A stretch of 64,000 bases of DNA from the NCBI GenBank assembly GCA_027919835.1, contig JANVFP010000002.1, positions 1,922,001 through 1,986,000 of the forward strand, in the 5' to 3' direction. The position numbers were made by a program, and so were the translations under genes. Source of the stretch: Lentinula raphanica (taxonomy: Eukaryota > Basidiomycota > Agaricomycetes > Agaricales > Omphalotaceae). Positions 23,666 to 33,760 of this stretch are shown here, piece by piece. The notes beneath the pieces are model-generated. The model saw only the letters and a list, made by a program, of their open reading frames with translations, did no database searches and had not been told where the DNA came from. Every line of letters begins with the position of its first letter. Position 1 is the stretch's first letter.

Positions 23666-24469
23666 GAGGTTGTCGCTAAGGGAGGGAAAAAACAGAAAAT
23701 GTCGCGTTTCAATCACAGCCCACATTTGTGTAGAGTGCCATTTAGAAGCCGTCCTGCAATGTCGAATCCAGAAAACTTACCTTTCCGTAGGAGCTCGTAG
23801 GAGTGGGATGAATTGTTGATGAATTGACTCTTGAAACGCTCTCAATGCTTCTTGATCCCATCTCGATGAATTAAAAAAGCCCTCGCAGCTCTATACACTT
23901 TATACACCAACTACATTGATGCGGAGTTCCAGCTAGTTCCAGGCAGTTATATCTCAGCTTGTCGGAAGTGCGCCCGGGTACGTTCAGATTCCACACTGTT
24001 GCAACATTCGAGCTCGGAGCATTGGGAAAAGAAATTTCGCATCCGTATGATTAGAGATGTTGCCATATGCTTTCTTCAGATATTGCGCTGCGAGGTTTGA
24101 GAGATACGAGCAGCTCGTAGTCGGAGGATAAAAGAAAGGAGATGGCGAGAAAAGGCAGGTCACCTAGGCGCTTGTGGGCGCTTATCCGGTCTGTTGTCTG
24201 TTGCTGCTTGCTCGACGCTCCACCGTTCGCTAGCAGGACTCTAAAAACTCAATATGAACCAGGTGAGTCAATTCGAGAACAAATATCTTCACATCTTATT
24301 GTCAAGGCATGGCAACCTATACGTCGAGTGAGTACCGTACTGTGACAGACTTCAGGGTATCAGGCGAATGGCAAATGGAGTTTCAGCACGATACAAAGAA
24401 GAGAACATCGAATAAGTATAATACTAACGACAACCCGGCTTCGACTTCATCCTTCATCCTTTCTAAACG

Positions 24470-25395
24470 TCAGTCCAAGTCCCAGTCGAGGATTCGTCGT
24501 CGATTGAATGCTCTCGTGAGGCGTATCTCCTTTCCAGTGGGGGATCGACCTTCAGTGCTTTGGACAATCGCAGAATCTGTATCTGAAGGATCTTCGTCGA
24601 TAGCAGCAGCAGCGTCGGGGGCCTGAAGTTCATCCTTTAGTCATGCTCGTCGACACTTGATTCAAGGCTCAAAGCAAAGTCGGATATACTCACCGTATTA
24701 CTGGCATAATCCGTTCCGACAGGCTCGTAATGCCCTCTTTTCTCCTGGATTTGGGGAGCAGAAACTTGGAGAGCAGGGACTCGGAGGTTCTTAGGGAGTC
24801 GTCTAGAACTCCGACGAGGAATGGGCGGAGGAGCAGTATTATCCAGAGGAACAGGATTCTTGGATCCAGGAAGGGGCGGAAGAGGTCCAGTAGGAGGAGG
24901 ACCGGACTGAGGAGGGTGTGGAAGAGGTCCAGTAGGAGGAGATCCGGGCGGAGGAGGAATGGACTTGCCCGAAGGAGGATAGGACTGTGGTTTGGATGGA
25001 TCAGCAAAGGGCGGACGAATGGCCCGAGACTCGCCAAAAGGAGAGGTCTGTCCAGTTGGTGATTGGAATCTCTCGGTCGTTTTAGATTTCTCTGATCCCT
25101 CTTTGGTAAGATCCGTGGACTGAGGATTGCCATGGGAAGAGCCTAGGTGTTTGTAGGACGAGGAGGTCAACGGATCTTCGGGCGTCTTCCCGGGCCAGTT
25201 TTCGCTGGGTTTACAATATTTAGATAAAGGGAACTCTTGCAGTGTGAGTTTCTCGTCATTGGAAAGAGGCCTCAATTCTCCTCCCGAGCTTGAGACTTCC
25301 TGACTACTCGCGCATCCACCTGGATTGCTTTCCATGCTAGCGACGAGTTTAAGAGTGGTGATAGTGAAAAGGAAATGAGTGGCGGTCGGACGCAT
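24470..25395 (-). CDS. Proline-rich secreted protein, copy 2
   Basis: Two exons, 25395-24694 and 24622-24470, phase 0, for 284 residues. N-terminus MRPTATHFLFTITTLKLVAS (signal-like), then a Ser/Lys-rich part, then repeated proline motifs (PPPPGSPPTGPLPHPPQSG, GPPPTGPLPPLPGSKNPVPL). Dibasic site and conserved peptide: QEKR-GHYEPVGTDYAS. The second exon is acidic then basic: IDEDPSDTDSAIVQ, SPTGKEIRLTRAFNRRRILD-WDLD and a stop. This is the form against which copy 1's lost stop is seen. The antisense strand also has a long open frame, a by-product of the Arg/Pro-rich codons. Confidence 0.78.
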
Positions 25396-25717
25396 GGTAT
25401 AGATGTATCTTGTTGTAGGAGTATATGGTCGTGGTGTTCGTATATGGTCGTGGGTGTACGTATAAGGTCGTTAGTGTTCGTATTCGGTCGTAAACAAGAT
25501 GTAGGTGTCGGTTTTGTATTATGTCGCTGTCGAAAAAACTGTTGAGCTCTAAGTTCATCGAGGGTGAACGTGAACATCGACAGTACTCACTGATTTTCAC
25601 GGGTTTCCGGACCAGCCGGGACTTTTTCAGAGTTCGATCTGGACGAGGTTGGAGCACTAGCAGAATTTGAGTCAGAGTGGGAGGCTGAAGAGTCGACGTT
25701 TCGAAATATAAGGGAAA

Positions 25718-25725
25718 CTCTTATA
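25718..25725 (-). promoter_or_regulatory. TATA-like word upstream of proline-rich copy 2
   Basis: TATAAGAG on the minus strand, about 325 bp before the start codon, aligned with the words of copies 1 and 3. A likely 5'-UTR intron donor (TCA|GTGAGTACTG) lies near 25592. Confidence 0.5.
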
Positions 25726-26569
25726 GAGGCAGCCGCTGAGGAAGTAAAGGAAAAAATAGAAAATGTCGCGTTTCAAATTTCAACCACAGCCCACATTTAT
25801 GTAGAGTGCCATGATTGCCATCGGAAAGTTGTCCCATCATAATGGCGCATCCAGAGAAAAGTTCCCTTCCCGTAGGAATAGGATGAATTGACTCTTGAAA
25901 CTCTCTTGATCCCATCTTAATGAATCGAAGATTCCCCTCTCAGCTATAGAATGAGTGCAACGACTTTTCTTGCACATTATCATTCTACTAGTCTGACTCG
26001 GGAGACTAGCTGTATACACCGTTGCGGTGTTCCAGGCAGTTATATCTCAGCTTGGAAGCGCGTCCGTGCCAGTCTGTCCGGGTACATCCACACCTGATCT
26101 AGGAGCATTGAGCAAAACAATTTTCGCATCTGAATGATCGAAGAAATTTCTGTTCTGTAGGCGTTCTTCAGACAATGCGCTGGGAGGTTTGAGATTCGAG
26201 TTGCTCGTAGTTGGAAGATGGGAAAAAAAGATGCCATATGGCATTGGCAAGAGAAAAAACAGCCTTGTCACTGTCACGTCTACGGTCTAGGCGCTTGTGG
26301 GCGCTTATCTGGCCTGTGCACCGACCAGGTGTTTGAAGTCGAGAACGACATAAACGACGGTCAATATCTTCAAATCTCATCATAAAGGCGAGGCATTTTA
26401 TACAGTCTATATCTATGTATGTCCCTATATTGTAGCAGACTCCAAAGCACCAAGCGGGAACGAATGGAGAATAAGAATGATACAACGGAGAGAATATCGA
26501 CCTAAGAAATAATACTAACGACAACTGAACGGCTTCGGTTTCAGGTCAGAACTTCATTCTTCCTGAACG

Positions 26570-27518
26570 TCAGTCCAAGTCCCAGTCAACGATCCGTCGC
26601 CGATTATGTACTTTCGTGGTACGTGTCTCCTTGCTGCCAGGGGATCGACCTTCATCTACAGCAGCAGCAGAGTCAAGGGTCTGCAAATTCATCCATTAGT
26701 CATGTTTATAAGACACTTGAAAGTTCAATGCTGAAAGCAAAGTTGGATATGCTCACCGTCTTACTGGCATAAGTCGTCCCGACAGGCTCGTTATACCCTC
26801 TTTCCTTGAGTGCTTGTCCAGAAGGAGGATCCTGAGCAGGAGGATGACCGGACGAAGGAGCCTTGTGCGGAGGAGTGGGCGGAAGAGGACCAGAGGGTGG
26901 AGGACCGGGCGGTTGATTGTAGATCGACGGACGAGTGCCAGAGGACTCGAAGGTGTGTCCCGGTGGTGCTGGGAATTTACTGATCAATTCCTCTTTGGGG
27001 AGTTTCATGAGAGCCTCAAGCTCAGCCTCTTCGTCGTGGGCAGGAGAAGAGCCAGAGGGGTTGCCGGACGAAGAGGTCAAGGAACCTTGAGCATTGCCTT
27101 CCTGAGTCCCCCTTTTCGAGTGAGAGGCTTGGTTATTGCGCGGAGGATCGGGCGGAAGAGGACCGGAGGGTGGAGGACCAGGCGGATGATTGTAGATCGA
27201 CGGACGAGTGCCGCCCTGAGAAGCGGATTGAGAAGACTCGAAGGTGTGTCCGGGTGGTGTTGGGAATTTACTGATCAATTCCTCTTTGGGGAGTTTCATA
27301 AGAGCCTCGAGCTCAGCATCTTCGTCATGGGCAGGAGAAGAGCCGGAGGGGTGGCCGGACGAAGAGGTGGAACCTTGAGTATTGCCTTCCTGGGACCCCC
27401 TTTTCGAGTGGGAGACTTGATTATTACTAGGAGGTTGAACATGTGGAGGGATATTCAAGCTAGCAACGAGCTTGACATAGGCGAGAGTGATGAGAAAATG
27501 AGTGGTGGTCGGACGCAT
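26570..27518 (-). CDS. Proline-rich secreted protein, copy 3 (internally duplicated)
   Basis: Two exons, 27518-26757 and 26680-26570, phase 0, for 290 residues. Starts MRPTTTHFLITLAYVKLVAS. Residues 32-127 and 128-218 are a tandem internal repeat, each containing SHSKRG(S/T)QEGN, ELEALMKLPKEELISKFP and RPSIYN(H/Q)PPGPPPSGPLPP. Each repeat thus brings its own KR dibasic site. The terminal peptide is LKER-GYNEPVGTTYAS and the last exon ends HNRRRIVDWDLD. The second exon lacks the acidic DEDPSDTDSA stretch of copies 1 and 2. Secretion is inferred; function unknown. Confidence 0.78.
26865..27425 (-). repeat. Internal ~280-bp tandem duplication in proline-rich copy 3
   Basis: 27425-27138 and 27137-26865 encode near-identical segments of 96 and 91 residues. 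The second lacks five residues (QSASQ-like stretch) and has one inserted; most other codons are identical, pointing to a recent event. Confidence 0.85.
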
Positions 27519-27777
27519 GGTGATAGTCGTATGTATATAGTCGTGAGTGTTCGTAAACGAGGTGCTGGTGTCAACGGTTTTGGGTTATGTAGCTGTTGGA
27601 AAAACGGTTGGGCGATAAGTTCATCGAGGTTGTACATTGTAAACATCGACATTACTCACTGATTTTCACAGGTTTTCGGACCAGCCGGTAGTTTTTTCAG
27701 AGATCAATCCGATTGAGTTTGGAGCACTAGCAGAGGTTGAGTGGGATGCTGAAGAGTACGTTTCGAAACCTGAGATG

Positions 27778-27785
27778 CTTTTATA
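27778..27785 (-). promoter_or_regulatory. TATA-like word upstream of proline-rich copy 3
   Basis: TATAAAAG on the minus strand, about 265 bp before the start codon, aligned with copies 1 and 2. The UTR donor (TCA|GTGAGTAATG) is near 27660. Confidence 0.5.
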
Positions 27786-29360
27786 GTAGATGTTGCCGCT
27801 GAAGGGTGCCCGGCCAGGCTAAATGGATGCAGATTTCATTTGCAAGGACGCGTAAAATTTCCGGATTCCTGGGCCCTTGTCTGCCCTCCGTCTGAAGACT
27901 GAACCGCAGTGCGCACAACACTGCAATGGACCCACTTCAGGACCACTGCACCGCTAGAAATAGGCTGGAATAGGGCCATTTCGAGGCAAATCCACCTCAT
28001 CTCCACTTCCTCATCATCGTGGACCCTCGACATAGTATTGCTGAATGATCCACTGGTAGCCCGAACTGCGTGATTGCTCGACTGAAGCTTCAAGCTTGCA
28101 TACCAAACTGACTTGTGTTCTCTGTTCCGAGTCGAAATATCTCCTTCCTATCAACTTCAGGATGTTATCAACGCACCCCGGTAGGGTCCTGTAGCATTTT
28201 CAGATGAAAGCGAAATAGAGGAAGGGTCGACAGAGGTAAGGTGTTTTAGGGTGTTCTTCATCAAGATTGAGGCTCTTGAACACGACAAAAGCCCGATTGA
28301 GAACAAGTCTTGAAATCATGCGGCTTGACAGCAAAAGCTTCTGGAGGAGCTGATAGAGCAGCAATTGCACCGAGCTGCGCGACTGAGCGCATTTCTGGCC
28401 GCAGGAAGAAGGTGAAATGAAGGAGACAACCTGTTGAACGTTGAGCGCCTAAGCGAACGTCGTCAAATAATTCTCTTTCCTCTTATGGAACTCAATTGAG
28501 CTCAATTGGCGTTCAAAAATCCTCAACTCTTTTCATCCATCGCTTGAAGCTTCACTGTCCAGGAAATCAGACAGAAATCCGATTTCAACATGGAAAACGA
28601 GACTGAATTCGAAGAGAAAATGCCCAATGACCATTGCAACTAAGGTGATAAACCTGAGGTCAGTCTCATCTCCACCACTAGGCTGCAGCTTATCGCTTGA
28701 TTTTTACCTTCAAGCGAGGATAAACTCTTACTACTTCCCACCTCACTGCATTTCTCTGACCTTCTCCGATGATATTCCTTTGATGTCGTACCAGGCTCAT
28801 TATCAAATCCAACAGATAAAGGCTACACCGCACGCGGCACAACGGAGTAAACTTTCGAACGCAGTCCATCTTAGTCCGTCCTCCAACTCTCCGTGAATCG
28901 ATTAACGTTTGTGATTCCGCTTGGCATCACTATGTCGAGACACATCAACGAAGCTGGGAAGCAGCGCTATCCACTGAGTTGAGACAGCATCTTTCAACGT
29001 CTTCAGCTTGGCATCTGGACGTTAAATCTTCCGCTCTGACGAAGTTCCTCCGTAATGCGACATATCACCGTTGCTTACGGTACGTTACCCCAACCCAGAC
29101 TCAGAATACCTCACCACTTTATGCACACTGGCTCTGCGAAGTTCAGCAGCTGGGTCGCTGTTATCAGACGTTTACATCCCGGACAATCTATATGCTCTCC
29201 ACTCGAAATATCTTTCCTTCAACTCCGGATAACTCCCGCACCATGATTGGAGAGGACTCTGTTCTATCCTAGAGGCCTTTTTCCTCCCGTATTTAAGGGT
29301 CAAGAAATGTAGACAACCCTCATCGGCCCTCAAGTGACGTTCAACACTCGTCCCAGGCTC
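27786..29360. other. Intergenic, no supported gene
   Basis: No gene model found. A TATA-like tatttaag at 29290-29297 lies about 65 bp before the start of the cellobiohydrolase gene and suits its promoter. Near 28490 there is a gaactcaattgagctcaatt near-palindrome. Confidence 0.4.
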
Positions 29361-31293
29361 ATGATGTTCAAATCCGCAGCTCTCATCGCTTTCACTTATC
29401 TCGCCGTCGTCTACGGTCAACAGGCCGGGACGAGCACCGTCGAAACTCATCCTCCACTCTCCTGGCAACAGTGCACTGCCGGTGGCTCATGTACCACCCA
29501 GTCCGCTTCGGTCGTGCTTGATTCCAACTGGCGATGGACCCACGTCGTTGGCGGGTACACGAATTGCTACACGGGCAACGAGTGGAACGCGACTGTCTGT
29601 CCTGATGGGACTACGTGTGCGGCGAACTGTGCGCTTGACGGTGCTGATTATGAAGGTGAGGGTTTTCCCTGGAGTTCTGCTTTTCCAATGAGTAGTGACA
29701 TTTGTCTTCGCTGTCTCAGGGACCTATGGTATCACCACAAGCGGTGATGCCCTAACGCTCAAATTCGTCACCGATTCGGCACAGAAGAACGTCGGGTCGC
29801 GTGTGTACCTCATGGCTCCTGGCAGCGAGACGGAATACCAGATGTTCAACCCGCTGAACCAGGAGTTCACCTTTGATGTCGATGTCTCTGCTTTGCCTTG
29901 TGGTCTCAACGGTGCTTTGTACTTTTCTGAAATGGACGCAGACGGTGGTATGGTAAGTCTTCTGAGCTCGCCTGTAAATGTGTGTTCAATCATCCTGACT
30001 GGTTTTCTGCAAACTAGTCTGAGTATCCTACCAACAAAGCCGGCGCGAAATACGGAACTGGGTATTGCGACTCGCAATGCCCTAGAGACATCAAGTTCAT
30101 CGAAGGAAAGGTAGGTTCAACCTCTATGCGTTATTTCGTTCGCTACTCACTACTTGAGACGATAGGCCAACGTTGAAGGTTGGACACCGTCCAGCACGAG
30201 CCCGAATGCTGGGACTGGTGGAACTGGTATCTGTTGCAATGAAATGGATGTACGTCTTCCATCTTTCCAACTTGTTTCTCAGAGTTGAGGGTTGAGTTTT
30301 GACGTTCTAGGTCTGGGAAGCCAATTCCATCTCTGCAGCCGTTACCCCTCATCCTTGTACTGCGCAAGGAGGAACGGCCTGCACCGGTGACTCTTGCTCT
30401 TCGCCAAACTCAACTGCAGGAATCTGCGACCAAGCTGGATGCGACTTCAACTCGGTAAGTATCCAATACACAACCACACAACCCGATTGAGTTTACTGAC
30501 ATTCAAAATCTGTGAAAACAGTTCCGCATGGGCGACACCAGCTTCTACGGCGCCGGCCTCACCGTCGACACCACCTCCAAATTCACCGTCGTCACCCAAT
30601 TCATCACCTCGGACAACACCACCTCCGGCTCCCTCACCGCCATCCGCCGAATCTACATCCAGAACGGCCAAGTCATCCAAAACTCCATGAGCAACATCCC
30701 CGGCGTCGACCCCACGAACGAGATCACCACTGACTTTTGTGAGCAGCAAAAGACCGCGTTCGGTGACACGAACACGTTTGAGCAAAAGGGTGGTCTGACG
30801 GGGATGGGTACGGCGTTTGCGCGGGGTATGGTTTTGGTGCTGAGTATTTGGGACGATGATGCGGCTGAGATGCTGTGGTTGGATTCGACGTATCCGGTTG
30901 GGAAGACGGGTCCGGGTGCGGCGAGGGGGACGTGTGCGACTACGTCTGGACAGCCTGATCAGGTTGAAACTCAGAGCCCGAATGCCCAGGTTGTGTTTTC
31001 CAACATCAAGTTTGGAGCTATTGGGTCTACTTTCAGCAGTACTGGAACTGGAACTGGCACTGGCACTGGCACTGGAACTGGAACTGGCACGGGAACTACT
31101 ACTTCCAGTGCGCCTTCGGCCACTCAGACGAAATATGGTCAATGGTAAGCTGCCAATCCTTCTCGTTGTCATGAGACCATGATAAGCTAATTGATCGAAT
31201 TTTAGCGGTGGTCAAGGCTGGGCGGGACCTACTGTTTGTGCTAGTGGTTCGACATGCACATCGAGTGGTCCGTACTACAGCCAATGTTTGTGA
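29361..31293 (+). CDS. GH7 cellobiohydrolase with C-terminal CBM1
   Basis: Seven exons in phase: 29361-29655, 29720-29952, 30018-30110, 30166-30249, 30311-30454, 30522-31144 and 31206-31293, for 519 residues. Signal peptide [19 protein letters not shown], then the mature start [20 protein letters not shown], typical of GH7. The catalytic motif is CCNEMDVWEANS, with Glu233 as nucleophile and Glu238 as acid; an intron falls between Asp235 and Val236. Other family features: [49 protein letters not shown] Gly-Thr repeat linker leads to CBM1 ([20 protein letters not shown] ... YYSQCL). These enzymes release cellobiose from cellulose chain ends and act outside the cell, so the organism probably degrades plant cell walls. 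Confidence 0.96.
31041..31098 (+). repeat. Short tandem repeat coding the GH7 Gly-Thr linker
   Basis: Repeats of actgga / actggc hexamers code an alternating Gly-Thr run of about 18 residues between the catalytic domain and CBM1. Being a hexamer it can change length without breaking frame. Confidence 0.8.
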
Positions 31294-31431
31294 TTCTAGA
31301 TGTATTTGCCACGGATAGTGACTTTCTTATGCTTATCATTTCTCACTATCGAGTTTCCCTCTATGTACATAGAATTTCAGGAATGTAATATATAAACACG
31401 TCTAAGAACTCTCGGATAGAAATTACTGACG

Positions 31432-33244
31432 TCAAACATGGCTGTGATTATGGCCAGTATCTCTCCTCCGCAAGCCAGGCGCAGGGTTATCACCAAATAT
31501 ACACCCAAAACCATCCTTCGAGGGTATCTTGCAAGTCCCCAACAACTCATCCCCATGTTCATCTACCATAGTCTGAGTCTGACTAGTATCAGACGACTGT
31601 GACACCGTGCGATGTACTTCCGGAGAAATAGTCGCATGAGCGACCCCATACTCCGAAAAACAATGATGCAAAATCTGTTCTGTCTTCTCCCATTCCTCCA
31701 AACTTGTCCCGAATGGTATACAGACGTGTACCGAGGCTAGAATTACGTTTTGGGATAAATGCCAGACATGTAGATCATGTATTGATACGACGTTAGGGTT
31801 CCCATTGAGATCGTCGGTGATTTTTTGCAAGTCCAGGTCAATCGGGGCAGCTTCCAAGAGGATTCGACCGGTACGTGCAGTAAGAGGGATGGCGGTTCCG
31901 AATATGATGAAGCTGATGAGCATCGAGACCGTAGGGTCTGCGTAGAATCGTTCAGGGGATTTGAGTTTCCATATGAGAATGGCAGAAATGATGACGCCGA
32001 TGTCTGCACATGAATGAGGGAACTGACGCGATATGTGAGAGTGTGATATCAGACTGACTGTTCACAGCGTCGCCGCAGAGATGGACGAGCACGGCAAGGA
32101 GTCCAAGATTGTGAGCATGATCACTCGTGGGCTTCGTATGAGTATGGTGATGGCTGGCGTGCTGCGAGGCTTTCTCATAAACCAGAATTAAACTCTCGGA
32201 TGCTAGAACTTACAACTAACATGAGTTCATCCGACAATTCGATTGGGTCGGTGATGCTGTTAACATCCCCGTGGCCATGATTATGTGAACCATGGTCTAG
32301 AAGGTGTGGAGGTTATTCGTCAGTCCAAAATTGGATGTGAATCTGGGTCGTACCATGGACAAACAAGACACTAAGAACATTAAGCGCGAGTCCAACACAT
32401 CCAACAATCAGAACATCTTCTGGATCCTGAACTCGCTCGATACTAATGAACCTCTCCAGCGACTGTAAAAAGATAGACAAAGCCAGTGCGAGAAGGAACA
32501 CGCCGTTGAAAAAAGCGCCTGTCATCGCGACCGAGCGACATCATCATCAGATCCAGATTCCAGGTTCATAGCAATACACCTTATCAGTGATTGCCAGATA
32601 CGTACCAACAAGTTCGGCGCGATGAAAAGCGTATGTGAATCCCTTTTTCTAGAGACAGACAGGGAGAAGGAAGAGAAGGAACGTTAACACGCATATATGA
32701 CGCGTGAATCGCGCGTTCCACGGACCGTGTGCCCTCGATCTTGAACCTGCGAACGACCAGTGAAGTCGGAGGTAAGTCCAATCGGGAGAAATAGTCCAAC
32801 ATTGAGCACGCACGTATGCAGCAACGAACGCTATTGCACTAAGCACAGAAAACCAGTTCAGCACTGTTGCACGCGGCGAGAGCAACGAAACGCGATACAG
32901 ACTAGGCGACCACGTCCTGTTTTAAATATTATCATCCTATCAGCTCGGGATGTTGAATAGATTGTGGACAAGATACGCACATTCAAATAATGGAACTAGT
33001 AGTAGAATGAAGAAGTTGGGTGCTCAGTCATACTCTGCTGAGTCAAAGAGGATTAACGGACGTACATACCGCATCTGCAATCAACGCGATACTTTTCGTT
33101 CGAAACCCCACTGAAGAACGTGTTCACCGCTACTCAGTACTTCGCATCTCATACAACGATCCGAGTCGACTTGCCTGATAATTCAGCTACAAAAAAGGCG
33201 GCACTGATTGCAAGCACGCCTGCGAGTCGATGAGTGCTCTTCAT
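31432..33244 (-). CDS. Cation diffusion facilitator (zinc transporter, ZRC1/COT1 type)
   Basis: Multi-exon gene with the expected CDF order. It starts MKSTHRLAGVLAISAAFFVA (TM1), then VGFRTKSIALIADA-FHYLN-DVVAY-AIAFVAAY with the TM2 HxxxD (H-Y-L-N-D). TM3-TM4 follow (TYAFHRAELVG, GAFFNGVFLLALALSIFLQS, LNVLSVLFVH), then a His-rich loop (DHGSHNHGHGDVN, HASHHHTHTK). TM5 has the second HxxxD (VLVHLCGDAVNNIGV); TM6 is SMLISFIIFGTAIPL. The cytosolic C-terminal domain contains VVSIHDLHVWHLSQN. HxxxD in both TM2 and TM5 fits Zn export or vacuolar sequestration. The 5' part holds two tiny exons (FHYLN, 15 nt; DVVAY, 14 nt) and a GC-AG first intron (TCAG|GCAAGT at about 33174). The exon joining VQDRGHTVRGTRDS to FTYAFHR is not fully resolved. 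Confidence 0.88.
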
Positions 33245-33760
33245 GACTTTTCGACTGACACGGAGAACAGGATGGAAGAGGATGGGAGTAAGTGTTAAAG
33301 AAAATTGAAGCGATATAACCTAGACCTTCCTACTCAAAAAGTCTAGGATAATTCCGCCTCGGAGTCAATCGAAGTCCGGAAGTGAAGTCTGAGTTACACT
33401 CAGTACTGTAACTCCAGTGAGAGTCGCCGGAACCCCCCGTTGTATGTATAACTGAAAGTCTGAAACACCTCATTGAACACAGCAAGAATACAGCCTACAA
33501 AACAGGCCTCGGAAGAAGGTTTTTTATTACATTGTGCGGCGATGTGCGTGCACTATACACTGATGCTATCGATACACTCTACTCGTTATAGGGAGGCTGA
33601 TAGATGGGCAGATAGATGGGCAGATAGATGATCGGTGATGATGATATCAGATCAAGGATGAGGAGGAAAAAGAGAGAATGGAGTCCATAAAGTATACAGC
33701 TCATGCAGAAGTTAAACGTTAAACGTTCATTTGTGTCGTATTTCCAATCATGTAAGTGAT
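33245..33760. other. Intergenic region with a short tandem repeat
   Basis: Upstream of the CDF gene and downstream of the mucin-like gene. Contains about 2.5 copies of gatagatgggca at 33600-33630. No gene seen. Confidence 0.45.

Larger units (their letters stand above)
22490..27790 (-). repeat. Tandem triplication of a ~2.1 kb unit carrying a proline-rich secreted-protein gene
   Basis: Three copies lie head to tail; their start codons are at 23346, 25395 and 27518 (spacing 2049 and 2123 bp). Similarity covers the coding exons, the 3' flank (for example gaactcaatatg..cctatacgtcgagtgagta at about 22535-22640 and 24240-24335), and the upstream region including a TATA word and a likely 5'-UTR intron. 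The middle of the coding region differs most, by expansion and replacement of proline-rich repeats. Confidence 0.88.

Noticed and set aside
26814..27662. 282-codon Arg-rich plus-strand frame opposite proline-rich copy 3
   Set aside because: Antisense shadow of proline codons; no signal, domain or splice support.
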